64,000 bases of DNA from Haberlea rhodopensis (lineage: Eukaryota > Streptophyta > Magnoliopsida > Lamiales > Gesneriaceae): NCBI GenBank assembly GCA_907163345.1, contig CAJQUN010000058.1:2542001-2606000 (forward strand), written 5' to 3'. Both the position numbers and the translations under genes were made by a program. Below the pieces are notes generated by a model. That model saw nothing but the letters and a program-made list of their open reading frames with translations, ran no database searches and was not told the origin of the DNA. The stretch's first letter is position 1; each line of letters begins with the position of its first letter. Below are positions 37,314 through 50,232 of the stretch, in pieces.

Positions 37314-39829
37314 ATATCCCCCACTAAAAGAATTTCGTCCTCGAAATTAGCACCGGTGTATCACATAACACCCAGGCTACACAACAACATGAAGCCATAA
37401 CCTCGATTCTTGACTATATCAGAATCGTCTTAATAAACGCGAGGATACTTACTTCACATCAAACTCTGAAACAGAGCGACATACCAAAACCGACATATCA
37501 CCCAAGAGGCAAAACGTACCTCGATGCGGTTCATCCCAAAAGTCAGTCCCGCATGACTACAAAACAACCAATACTTACGACCGTAGATTGGACAGTCATC
37601 CTTCGTTGTAATACCACTTAGTAAGAACGCATCATGAATGACACCTCAACCGTGAGAACGTTGACCTCGTGTCAAACTCTGGAGTGGAATAGACTTCCAA
37701 ATCCATTATAACGTCAAAGAGCGTCAGCACAACTCAACGCTAACAATCCAAAAGCAGTTAGTCAACTGAAACTGCAAGGATTCGAATTGCTCCCGATTCC
37801 ATCGTAGATATCATTCAAAGACATCTCTATCATGACTCACGATGTCTAACACACATCATTACGAGGAAAACACTTGTATACCATGATGTACACATACTAA
37901 ACCTGGTCTCCACTTCCACACCTCCTCCATCAAATGAGCAGTCGCATCATTGCAACTCAATTTGGGCAACTCACGGCCACAGATTCACACAAAAGACATC
38001 TCACAAGATGTCCACCTCCGGATATTCCAAGGATCACATCCTGATCATAAATAAACCATCGAGACTCCACAGAGTTCAAATTCTGAAAGGACATGCAATA
38101 AACCCATTGCATCCTCAACGCTTGTGTCGACAGCGACACCTAATAAATCCGAGTTCCTGCCATCCCTTGATAATCCTAGGATTTAACAATCCAAACTTGG
38201 GAAGGCTATCGCATAACTCGAAGGAAAACACCAACAATGAAATACCTCAACCCACACAAGATAATCCCTCCTCAAAGGGAGTCAACTAACTCCACGATTG
38301 TTTCTCATAATTATCGTGCCATGGAGATTCCCAATCTCAAGGTGTTCCACATCTCTCATCAGAGATTTAGCCATCCAAAATAGCATAACTCTATGCTTGT
38401 CAAAAAGGAAATCAAAAATTGGCATCCGTATACTCACCGGTATACCTGCCTAAGCACGGACATCACATGCATACTCAATGCACTTGGCTCGGGTATCTAC
38501 AACATGCCCCTAAGCCCCAAACACAACTGTCAATTCTGAGTCACTCCGTACTCAGAGGAGGATGATAATCGACGATCAACAACACGACGTGATTCCCAAA
38601 ATCAACACCACACGTACCAACTTACCGAATCCTTCAAAGATTCCCAAATAGGTATAATACTACCTCCTTCCCCACAAGGGAAGTGCCATCGAACTCGAGA
38701 TCCACTAGTCTCGAACCATCGTTCGGAAAAACTGGATACAATAACACCCATTGCATCCCAAGCACACGGATTCCCCAGATCGAGTCAACGACGACTTGAT
38801 GACTCTCTTGTTGGCACTCCAACATTATGAGCTGTCCCAGACAAGTCTCACCCAGATTAAACATAAACGTATACACGTTTCAGTGAGGCATGCACAACCT
38901 CAACCTCAAATGACGTGGTGACTACTAGAGTCCACCACAATCCACATCGTATCACTTTACGATTTGCCAAACTTGGTCCCAACGAGCAGTATCATGGCCC
39001 CAACAAGCACACTATATCATCACTACGATATCTGGCTAGCAAAGCGCTGTCTCCATAGGTTCATATCAAGTCCACCAACAAACCATATGTTCCATCTCGG
39101 TATGCCATACCGTACAAACCGTTAGAGTAATGGGTCATCGCCCAGCATATCTCTAAAATACCAAGCACAATGGACAACCCGGTGTCCTTGCTCACTTATG
39201 ATACAATCATAATCCGTTAAAACTTATCCCACACCCTCAGGGTGGGTGTAACCATGTCTACCCTACGTCACAACACAAGCGAGTAGTTTCCTCAATGACT
39301 ACTCTTACCACCAATCACTTGGCCCTAGCCAAACCAACGAGCATACCCAAGGGTATCATCGCTCGACAATTATTTAACTCTATAACATGATGTGGTACAT
39401 TTACCGGTACAATACATCCAATACTCCACCGAGCAAACCTGCTTGGCAAAAAGGTCTCGTCAACTAGTGACCCAGACTCTATCATGTGCTCACCATCGGC
39501 ACTCAAACCATACAACTAAATACATAACATAAATGTATTAGTCATCAAAACGACGCTACACGTCTACATAGAACATCCACTATGTCATTGTCATTCCGTG
39601 ACGGTACCTGTCAACATATGACTTTGAAACAATATTGTCGACTCGTAACGGTATATGTCGATACACGACGTCTATAATCTAATCGTCAAACACATGACAA
39701 TATAAGTAAATCAACACATGATATCCACAATAGTGCTAAATAAACAGTAATATGCCATACCTCATTGCTAACAATATAGCGACATACCTGTCTCCGTCAT
39801 CCAACAGTGGTACGCAATCAGCACCCATC

Positions 39830-40800
39830 GCTCGTAGGTGGCGTAATCCAGCGTCATGTGCATAGCGGCATAACCCGTCGCTATAGAATCAGGGGCATAA
39901 TCCCTCGTCATAGAGTCAGCGGCATAAAACTTCGCTATAGACATCTGGCGGCATGAACCATCGCCCTAGATGTAGCGGAATGTACCATCGCTATGAATAC
40001 CCGGCGGCATAAGTCATCACCAATAGAATAGCGGAATGAGACATCGCTATCAATACCCGGCGGCATAAACCATCGCCAATAGAATAGCGGAATGAGACAT
40101 CGCTATCAATATATCCGGCGGCAAGAACCATCGCCAATCAATATAGCGGAATGAACCATCGCTATCAATACATCTGGCGGAATGAACCATTGCCAATCAA
40201 TATAGCGGAATGAACCATCGCTATCAATACATCTGGCGGAATGAACCATCGCCAATCAATATAGCGGAATGAACCATCGCTATCAATATATCCGACGGAA
40301 TGAACCATCGCCAATCAATATAGCGGCATGAACCATCGCTATCAATATAGATAATGTGGTTGTTCCGGTCCTGTTATAGCAGCGGAATTTTAGGACCCCT
40401 CGCTTCGACATATAGCGGCATCATATGATATCCCTCGCTTCGACAATACAACGGCATGTTACCTCACTTAGACATGACAGCGGCAAATATCATATTACCA
40501 TCGCTTCATATGACAGCGGCAAGTACCTCCCTCGCTCGAATATAACAACTACCGGAACTTCCACTAGCTCCATGTACCTGCATCCAGGTTAATACCACAG
40601 TTCACAATATAATGATCGATATCACGTTCCAGTTATAACCACAATATTCCACATTAATCACTAGAATTGTGACTGTTCCGGTCCCAATACAACAGCAGAA
40701 TTTTAGGACCCCTCGCTTCGACAATGACAGCGGCATGTTACCTCGCTTAGTCATGACAGCGGCAAGTACCTCCCTCGCTCGGAGATAAAGACTATCGGAA
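39830..40800 (-). repeat. Array of about 25 short hairpins
   Basis: Read on the minus strand, units alternate TAGCG-N11-CGCTA and TGGCG-N11-CGCCA (loop often ATGGTTCATTC). The core 39955-40350 is built of 59-bp double units (TAGCGG starts at 40143, 40202, 40261 or 40262, and 40321). Outer units (40370-40800) have AGCG-CGCT stems with longer loops. Stem changes are mostly compensated. Confidence 0.9.
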
Positions 40801-41211
40801 CATTCATCAATTCTACCACAATAATCAAGCACAACAGTTGATTCCATTATCACAATATATATCACTATCATTTCACATATACCATCACATGTAAGGGTTC
40901 ACTACCCACGATATACATAATCAAAGGTGTAACACGTTTTACCGTCCGAAGCCCGTACGTCTCACCTTTCCTGATTTTCCTACAAAATCAGATCCCTTAG
41001 AACATAATACATGAAGGGCCAGACATCACCATTAATGCCATCCCATCTCATGCTACACGATTCCTGCAATCACACTGATTAGCAACACCACTTTTCATAT
41101 CATAAAAGCACATAAACAACTAGTTGTGTCATACAACATTAATGATATCATGCATAAGTATGTGCTATCAATAACTTCCTAGGCCCTTAACAGCCCCAAA
41201 GAGCAACCACT

Positions 41212-41223
41212 GCTCTGATACCA
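41212..41223 (-). other. Element I primer-binding site
   Basis: TGGTATCAGAGC on the minus strand, four bases from the LTR end at 41228. Confidence 0.9.
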
Positions 41224-41227
41224 CTAA

Positions 41228-41648
41228 TGTAAGGACCCCCAAGCCCTTAACCCTTAATTAGTGTATTAATCGTTATGTGTGGTGTCTTCCCTGGCTGGGA
41301 ATTTACTTAGTGTTGCTGTGTTCTGTTGAATATGTGTTTTCCCTGGCCGGGAACTATATATTGTGATGCGCTTTTATTTCGGGATGGCTCTATTTATGGG
41401 GAGACTCTGCCCAAATTTTTATAAAAGTCTATCATGTGAAAAGTGGTGTAATGGGGATGGAAATGAGCGGAATCTATGAGTCTAATTGTGGGTAGAGATG
41501 ATCTTAATGTTGAATATTAAAGAAATTTTGTAATTGTCATTCAATGGTAAAGTATCATCTGTGTTTCCCGATTGAATATATTGAAAGCATGCACCACACA
41601 TAACGATTAATACACTAATTAAGGGTTAAGGGCTTGGGGGTCCTTACA
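41228..41648. repeat. Fold-back LTR remnant with 57-bp perfect inverted arms
   Basis: Where element I should have its 5' LTR, there is only a 421-bp piece: the LTR terminus in minus orientation (41228-41284), then the last about 365 bp of the same LTR in plus orientation, ending at its normal terminus GGTCCTTACA (41648). Arms 41228-41284 and 41592-41648 are perfect reverse complements. The switch lies at ATGTGTGGTG, which occurs in inverted form within the LTR tail. Confidence 0.85.
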
Positions 41649-43009
41649 TACACCCCTCGCTCTACATTTTTAGCGGTATAATAGCGGTAAGCATTAAAAT
41701 CATCACTGTGATAACCGTGACTCGTGGAATACACACACATTACATCATACATATGCAACAACAATGCATAACAACATGTATCGTACTCATAATGCACAAA
41801 CTTGCATTTATCGCATGTCAAATCGACAAACATATAATACACGTTACCGTCGGGTGCCCGTACGTCGCTTACGTACCTTTCCGAAATATCTTCAGTTGCA
41901 GGGCTCTATCCCCTTAGTTGTGTGGCTACCTGTGATGTCTCTACACAAGTGTACAACACAATATTAGATGCCAATAATAGTCCAATACCAAAACTCCCAA
42001 AATAATTAAAAACACATGTTTTGGCTTCTCGCGATCGATCGCCAATATGCCCCGATCGATCGCGAGATGCTACTGCCTCATCATTCAAAATTCTGCCTTC
42101 CGCGATCGATCGCTGATGTTGTGCCGATCGATCGTGGCTTCGCCGATCGATCACGCCAAACTCGCGATCGTTCGGTGAAGTAATCTGCCTCGCACCTAGT
42201 GCTCGCGATCGATCGGGAAGACGCGCCGATCGATCGCCAATACCTGCAAATCGCGAACAATGACATTTTCGAGCACCTACTTTCAAGCCAACAATTATAC
42301 CACTATAAACATAAATCATGCTCAAACAAACATGCTTGGGGCTTCATAACAACACCATGTAAGTACTTAAATCGAAGGTTCAACAAAACCTAAGCTAGCA
42401 TGCATCATATCATCATAACCAAACCCAAACTTAACCAAAATTTACCCAAAGTAAGATATGGTTCCTCACCCTCTTTTGCTCCAATTTTTGGCAAGGTTCC
42501 AATCAATAAAATGGCAGATCTCCTCCTCCTATATGCTTAGCATATGCTGGATGAAAATGGGGGTGAAGATTGGGTTGAGAATGAGTGGTAGAGGTTGAGT
42601 GATAGGGAGGGCAAGTGGGGGTATGGGCAGTTGTATCTGCTGACTTGGGTATGGGTTGAGGGGGTGGTTGGGTGGTGGATTATGTGATGTGTTATGTTTT
42701 GGTCACGGTATTTAGCATGATGTATTAAAATATCCTCACATGATAATTTATAGTATTTAATCAATAAAATACTTCAAATTCCAATTAAAACATGCTTCAC
42801 CAAAACGAACAACACCCACCCCAAATAATCATACCATAACCCAAATTCTCAACATATATCACATGCACCCTGAAGTGCATTAATAGGCCATGACCACCCA
42901 CATGACTAAGCATTTCCCATATTAATAAATCATCATCAATAAATTAATACCATAATCTTCATAACATAATTAATGTTCAAATGCACATAAACATTTCGGG
43001 GATATCACA
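41649..43009 (-). mobile_element. Element C 3' LTR, inner part
   Basis: Ends at ..GGATATCACA before the polypurine tract (43010-43020, TACTCCCCTA on plus). Contains the hairpin GTACGT-CGCTT-ACGTAC (41860-41876), a 64-nt putative exon (41877-41940), eight palindromes of which two are damaged (42031-42238) and a donor-like AGAG|GGTGAGG (about 42465-42475). U3 (about 42500-43009) has no ORF. Confidence 0.8.
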
Positions 43010-43080
43010 ATACTCCCCTACTTATAAGATTTCGTCCTCGAAATCAGCATGCACTTACCCAAAACAAAATAAAACATAAA

Positions 43081-44030
43081 TCACATACCGGAAAACAGTT
43101 CTGGATAGTGCTGCACCATGTGTTGCTCCGTCTCCCACGTGGTCTCCTCGACACCCCTACGATCCCACTGAACTTTGATCATAGGTATAACTTTGTTTTG
43201 TAGTGTGCGATCTGCCCGATCCAGAATCCTGACAGGCCGCTCCACATAGGAAACATAAGACTCTAACTGTACTTCGGAGGACTGCAACACATGTGAAGGG
43301 TCTGGCTCGTATTTCCGCAGCATAGACATATGAAACACATCGTGTATGCCGGACAGAGAGGGTGGTAAAGCCAATCGGTATGCCAGAGTACCAATACGCT
43401 GTAAGATCTCGTACGGCCCAACATATATCGGGGATGACTTCCCCCGCATCCAAAAACGTACTACACCTCTGAAATGTGAGATCTTCAAAAAGACCCTGTA
43501 CCCCAACTGAAACTCTAACGGCCGACGCCATTGATTAGCATACGCTGCATGCCTGTCCTGAGCTGCTTTCATCTTTCTTCTGATCACCTTTACCTTTTTC
43601 TTCCATTTCTTGGACCAATTCTGGCCCTCCGACCGATTTACGGTCCACATCATCCCAATATAAAGGCGACCTACAACGTCTACCATAGAGGGCCTCTAAA
43701 GGAGCAATCTATATGCTTGCCTGGTAGCTATTGTTATATGAAAATTCTGCCAAGGTCACTGAGTCCTGCCACGAAGTATCGAACTCTAACACACAAGCCC
43801 GTAAAATATCTTCGAGCGTCTGTATGCTACGCTCAGTCTGTCCGTCCGTTTGGGGATGGTATGATGTGCTCAACCTCAATTCTGTACCCAGATCTGAATG
43901 AAGACCTTCCCAAAAGTGAGATGTAAACCGTGGATCTCGATCAGACACAATCGAAACAGGGATCCCATGCAGTATCACCACATCTCTGACATATAACTGA
44001 GCCATCCTCAAGTACGTGAAGGTTACTGTA
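43081..44030 (-). pseudogene. Element C: integrase C-term and chromodomain
   Basis: Minus-strand end of C pol, left of element B. 44011-43709 holds the integrase core with SDRD, TDGQTER and LEFDTSWQ; a stop (CAG to TAG) follows near 43708, and the frame changes by 43686. 43686-43081 holds the GPY/F-like region (YVGPYEILQRIGTLAYRLALPPS) and the chromodomain-like tail ending YPELFSGM. At the B insertion the frame is also shifted by about 2 nt relative to element A. Continues at 61488. Confidence 0.88.
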
Positions 44031-46018
44031 TGTGGGGTCCTCTTTACTTAATTCATTATGTATATGTGAACATACATTGTGAGTCTGAATTAAGTAATAA
44101 CATACACTGATTAAGAGTATCTTACTAGTTAAGTTGTTACAGATGTACCAAACCACTAGTACAAAACCAACTAACTTTTTCTACATATACATTACATATC
44201 AAATTAACAACCTAAGCCAAACAACTCCTATGCAGTGGTTCACCTCGCAGCGGAATAAGACTCGGGATTCCCACGTCTATGCAATCCTACAAAAACATTC
44301 ACAAAACGTGAGTATAGATAAACAACTATTTCAGTGCGATATCAAAACACAATATCAATAACAATGATAAAGCACAATAAATCATCTAATGTGAATGTTC
44401 TGTATCATGCATCCACAATGCACCATGTCATGACATGTCTCAACAAGTAACCTATTATCACGAGACTAAAATGATATTCCTATTCAGCTCAATATGTCAG
44501 TGGAACCACCTCACTTCTTCATATTAGCAGCACATATCATAGTACCGTCCTCAAATGATAATAACCAGAGCATATACCCAAAAACCGGCGTATATCTCTA
44601 TATAGCATAACTGAGCATATACCCAAACCAGGCGTATATCTCTCTGTCACAATAACCGAGCATATACCCAAACCAGGCGTATATCTCTATGTAACATAAC
44701 CAAGCATATACCCAATACCAGGCGTATATCTCAAATACATAACCGAGCATATACCCAAACCAGGCGTATATCTCACATACATATGATATCCATGAATGTA
44801 CAGGCATATGATACGACCAATCATATGATACTAACTTAACACAATTCATATGATATCAATCTTATAACATCATCACACAATATCTATACTCCGTACATCA
44901 ACACGTACCTGTACTGCGACACAAACGAGTTAAATTAGGCGTCACTGGTTACGTGCCTCGTTGTCCCGTCCCCTGAGATGATGCTACAACAATGCCAACA
45001 ATATATCATGTTATCATAGGCATTAAAATCAAATTCTACAAAAATATAACATTTTTCAACTTTCCTAAAGCACCGATCGATCGCTACCAGCACCGATCGA
45101 TCGCCAAAACATTATGTCTCCTCGCGATCGATCGCAACAACTTGGCGATCGATCGCCAAAATGTTCTGTTGCTCGCGATCGATCGCCACATTTTCACTGA
45201 TCGATCGCGACATGTATAAACCGCCTTATATTTTGCCCTGTCTCGGCGATCGATCGCCACAAAGCTCGCGATCGATCGCCGATGTCCAGAAAGTTCAGAA
45301 CATGGCGATTTTGAGCTTATCTTCCTAGCTCTTCTCCTACAACTCGAAATTTAACATGGAAATAAGTTTCATGTACTCCCCAAGACCATAACAACATGTT
45401 TCCCCCATCTTACAATCCAATTACTAGCATATAAACATGTTATGATTCTTCACATGAACCTTTTATATTTCACTTCACATACATCAATATCAATGACATA
45501 ATTCAAGTGTAAAACCATGAATTTCTTACCAAGATGGTACATTTTCACTTCACACACCTTCCTAGCTCAATTTACAAGTGAAGCCCAAGCTCAAACCAAT
45601 AAGAACTTGAAAGAGATGGAGAGGAGCTTGTGTAGTGTTTTAGTAGGTGTAAAATGAGAACTATGTGATTCTCCTCCCTAAATCACCTTGATATAAGGTC
45701 ATTAGTTTCCCTAAACCACTTGTTCTCATATCATTTAGAGTTAATGACATGTTATGTAACATGTACATGAAATGAAATTCAAATACAACTCCAATTCACA
45801 TGAAAGTCACATGCATAATCAAATGCCTCCTAGTTCATGACTTGATATGTTATTAAATCATTGTACACCATGTTTCATCCCTTGCCCTTGCCATATATCA
45901 TTTCATACATGTATTAATTCATTCTTGGTTCCACCCGAACCCCCAATATCATACCGCCAATTGATATAATTACACCATAATCATATCACACGTGTATACA
46001 ACAAATCGAGGCATTACA
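44031..46018 (-). repeat. Element B 3' LTR
   Basis: Eight palindromes (45073-45281), donor hairpin GTACAT/ACGTAC with one mismatch (44893-44908), and five 43-45-bp hairpin units with ATATAC/GTATAT stems (44570-44772). Confidence 0.93.
44570..44772 (-). repeat. Five 43-45-bp units, ATATAC/GTATAT hairpins
   Basis: ATATAC starts at 44572, 44617, 44662, 44706 and 44749; the stem ATATAC-N11-GTATAT recurs, with loops close to CCAAACCAGGC. The same array is at 60036-60236 in the other LTR. Confidence 0.92.
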
Positions 46019-46141
46019 ATTCTCCCCCACTCATTGAATTTCGTCCTCAAAATTGCCTATACAAACATCATAATACATGCGTCATATAAGAACATATGAT
46101 ATATGGAACATAAGAAACATGTATAAATCATATATCAACAT

Positions 46142-49100
46142 ACCAGAAAACTAATTCGGATACCGTTGCATCATATGCTGCTCCGTCTCCCACGTTGCCT
46201 CTTCGACACCCCGTCTGTCCCACTGTACCTTAACCATAGGAATCACTTTATTCCGTAACCTGCGTTCAGCTCGATCCAAGATCATAACCGGTCGTTCCTC
46301 ATACGACACATCTGTATCCAATTGTACATCAGGTACCTGTAATATATGACTCGGATCTGGTTCATATTTCCTCAACAGTGAAACATGAAAAACATCATGA
46401 ATACTACTCAATGCCGGTGGTAGTGCCAAGCGCTATGCCAACGTACCAATACATTGCAACACCTCATATGGACCAACATACCGTGGAGACAATTTTCCAT
46501 GCTTACCAAACCGGACTTCACCTTTAAAAGGTGAGATTTTCAAGAACACACAGTCACTAACTTGAAATTCAAGTGGTCTACGTCGCTTATTGGCATAAGC
46601 AGCCTGTCGATCTTGAGCAGCTTTCAGTTTCAATCGAATTATCTTTACTTTCTCTTCCATTTCATGAATCATATCCGGTCCATGTAAGGAAGACTGATCC
46701 ACATCATCCCAATACAATGGCGATCTACATCGTCGCCCATACAACGCCTCAAATGGTGCCATCTGTATACTAGACTGATAACTGTTGTTATATGAAAATT
46801 CCACTAATGGCAACGACTCTTGCCAAGAGGTATCAAACTCTAATACACAGGCACGCAACATATCCTCAAGCGTCTGTATCGTACGCTCTGTTTGTCCATC
46901 TGTCTGAGGATGATATGCTGTACTCAATCGCACTTCAGTTCCCAACGCTGTCTGTAACCCTTCCCAAAAATGAGAAGTAAATCTCGGATCCCTATCCGAT
47001 ACAATGGAAACTGGAATACCATGTAGTCTCACTACATGTTGAAGGTACAACAGTGCCATTCTCAGATATGTAAACGTCATACAATATGGCACGAAATGAG
47101 ATACTTTGGTGAGTCGATCAACAATCACCCAAATAGCATCGCAACCAGAAGACGTCCGTGGCAAATGAGTCACAAAATCATCGTGATATGTTCCCATTTC
47201 CACTGAGGAATTTCCAAACTATGTAATTCACCTCCTGGTCTCTGTCTTTCCGCTTTCACTTGTTGACAGATCAAACACCGTTTCACAAACCTCAATACAT
47301 CCTGTTTCATACGTTTCCACCAAATTTGGGTACGTAAATCATGATATATTTTCTTTCCTCCAGGATGTATACTGTATCTACTACAATGAGCACGTTGTAG
47401 TAGTTCTTGAGGTACTACCCAACAGTTTCTGTACTTCAAAGTTCCATTACTTGTAAGTACAAATTGTGATGTTTGTTCCTGACTTATCCTTTCCTTCCAC
47501 TGTTGTACTTCATCATCAGTCAGTTGTGCCGTTCTGATTTTCTCAAAAATGTCGGGTTCAACCAACAATGTTGATACCCGTACTGGCTCTATTTCCACAT
47601 CAAAATCATAACCCAAAGTACAACAAAAAGTCATCAATGCGGATAAATGAATCATCTCATCAGCCGTATGATGTACCTTTCGACTCCAAGCATCTGCTGT
47701 AAGATTAGCCATTCTTGGATGATATTCAATCTCACAATCATAATCTTTTAACAGATCCATCCATCTCCTTTGTCTCATATTCAACTCTGCTTGAGTGAAT
47801 AGAAATTTTAAACTCTTATGATCGGTATAAATGGTAAACGACGTACCATATAAATAATGTCGCCATATCTTCAATGGAAAGACAATGGCAGCCAATTCCA
47901 GATCATGTACTGGATATTTCAATTCATGTGGCTTCAACTGTCGTGATGCATAAGCCACTACATGTTTGTCCTGCATCAATACACAACCCAAACCAAGTAA
48001 TGATGCATCAGTATATAATGCAAACCTGTCATGCTCCGATGGAATGATCAAGACTGGAGCTGTAGTCAATCGATGTTTTAATTCCTGAAAACTACGCTCA
48101 CAAGCCTCTGACCATTGAAATGATACTCCCTTCTGTGTCAAATGTGTCAATGGTTTGGCAATCGATGAAAATCCTTCAACAAACCGTCTATAATATCCAG
48201 CCAAACCCAAGAAACTACGAATCTCTGGCACAGAAGTAGGTGCTGACCAATTCAACACTGCTTCCACTTTCTTTGGATCAACTGATATACCTTCTTATGA
48301 TATTACATGTCCCAAAAAGCCGACACTAGTCAACCAAAACTCACACTTACTGAGTTTGGCATACAACTGATCTGTCCTCAACAATTGCAATACCATATGC
48401 AAATGTTGAACATGTTCTGCATTACTCTGCGAATAGATCAGTATATCATCGATAAAGACAATGACAAATCGATCAAGGTATTCCTGGAAAACCCGATTCA
48501 TTAAACTCATAAAGACAGCTGGAGCATTTGTCACTCCAAATGGCATCACTAACAACTCATAATGTCCATAACGGGTTCTGAATGCTGTCTTTTGTACATC
48601 ACCCTCTCTCACACGTATTTGATGATATCCTGACCTCAAATCAATCTTAGAATAAATCCTTGATCCCTGCAACTGATCAAACAAATCATCAATACGAGGA
48701 AGAGGATATTTATTCTTTATTGTTACCTTGTTCAATTGTCGATAGTCAATACACAGTCGCATTGTCCCATCCTTCTTCTTTACAAACAATACCGGAGCAC
48801 CCCAAGGCGATACACTAGGACGTATGTACCCCTTGTCCAATAAATCTTGTAATTGAGTTTTCAATTCTTTCAATTCAGTTGGTGCCATCCGATAAGGAGC
48901 TCGTGAAATTGCAGAAGTACCAGGTATCAAATCAATACCAAATTCCACTTCTCGACTCGGTGGAAATCCAGGTATCTCATCTGGAAACATATCCGCATAT
49001 TCTGCAACCACTGGTATCTCCTCCACTTTCCTTTCTCTTTTCTGTTCAGTTATATCAAGGGCATAAATCAAATAACCCGCATGTCCACGTTCTAACAAAG

Positions 49101-49588
49101 GCGACATTCGGATTGCTGATATCAAAGGAATCCTTGCCCTCGATCCTTGGCCATAGAAGAACCATTGATTTCCAGTATCAGACTGAAATCTCACTATCTT
49201 CTGACAACAATCCACAACAGATTGATATTTACTCAACACATCAATTCCAAGGATGCAATCAAAATCTGACATATCTAATACAATCAAATCAGCTTGTAGC
49301 CCATACTCAGTCTCAAACTGAATAGCACAATCAGACACACTCTGACAAGTCATCACAGTAGTTCCCATGGGTGTCGAAACATAAAGAGGCATCAACAGTG
49401 GAGACGAGCATATATGATACTGATCAATAAAGGCTTGTGCTATAAAATAATGTGATGCACCAGTATCAATCAAAAGTAAAGCTGGATAAGTTAATAAAGT
49501 ACACTTACCCGCTATCACAGCATCAGGAGCTGCCTCTGCTTCCTCCCTATTCAGTGCATACACCTGAGCCTGAGGTGGTCCTGTCCTC
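46142..49588 (-). pseudogene. Element B protease to chromodomain
   Basis: Minus strand, continuing gag (58304-59316) after removal of element A. Protease with L-I-D-T-G-A-S-H (about 49470), full RT with F-I-D-D (about 48450), RNase H with TDAS (about 48005), integrase zinc region, core and chromodomain-like tail. Breaks: a GAA to TAA-type stop near 48296, a one-base deletion near 47180 (TMDF region), a stop near 46431 (in LAYRLALPP) and a stop near 46151. With four point-like lesions, most domains could be read only by readthrough or complementation. Confidence 0.92.
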
Positions 49589-50232
49589 TGTAATGCCCCG
49601 AAATTAATTGATGGTAACTTGAACATTAATTATGTTTATACGATGAATTATTATGATGTTTAAGTCATGTTTGGGAAATGAAGAAGTAACATGATTTAAG
49701 GATATTAATTTTAATTATGAGGATGATGTGGGTTTAATGAAGTTGATTTCAATTTGTAAATGCTTATCATGTTAATGTATTTTAAATACATCATGTTGAT
49801 ATTGGAGTACAAGTTATAAGTAAGACATAACCCACTTTCATTCTCACCTCACTTTTACCCTCAAACTCCCAATATCACTTTCCCCAAATTTCCTTTCCCT
49901 CATTTTCGAAATTAACCCTAAAGGTGGGAAGAAATTCTTGTCAAAGCTTCATCCTTGCATTTCTTGGTAAGATTTAGTGCCTATGATGTTTATATAGCAC
50001 TTATTGATGTTCATGAAGTGTGTGTTAAGTTTTGGAAGGGTTTTAAAAAGGGTTTGAAATGGGTTTGTTTGGGTTAGTGTGATTCTTGGTGGGATGTTGG
50101 ATTTTTAATGGTTTTATGATGTGTATTGAAGGTTTTGAGTGTTTTAATGTTTTTAAGTTGTTGGAATAAATGATGGTTGAGGTTGGTGAGGTTTTAAGGT
50201 GCAAAAATGGAGTTTTTCGATGTACAGAGGCT

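Larger units (their letters stand above)
37314..41227 (-). mobile_element. Element I internal region, 3.9 kb, non-coding
   Basis: Bounded by a polypurine tract (37314-37328, read on minus) and a primer site (41212-41223), with the AATTTCG/CGAAATT hairpin at 37331-37348. No gag, protease, RT, integrase or chromodomain motif in any frame. The longest sense frame is about 70-80 residues (38634-38876) and has a shifted partner in H. With about 2.5-kb LTRs this fits a LARD: a large, structurally complete but protein-less retrotransposon that must borrow proteins. Near the 5' end (minus sense) is a second donor-like site, AAAG|GTGAGACGTAC (40955-40970), followed by the long hairpin array. Confidence 0.8.

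Noticed and set aside
39830..40800. CRISPR-like array
   Set aside because: Units are hairpins with variable, related loops, not constant repeats with unique spacers; the context is a plant retrotransposon.
41228..41648. TIR DNA transposon or MITE
   Set aside because: Both arms are the known terminus of the family G LTR and the interior is the same LTR tail; no TIR target duplication.
44598..44849. Protein with repeated EIYAWFGYML units (also 60062-60313)
   Set aside because: It is the five-unit hairpin repeat of the B LTR read in one frame; non-coding LTR context.
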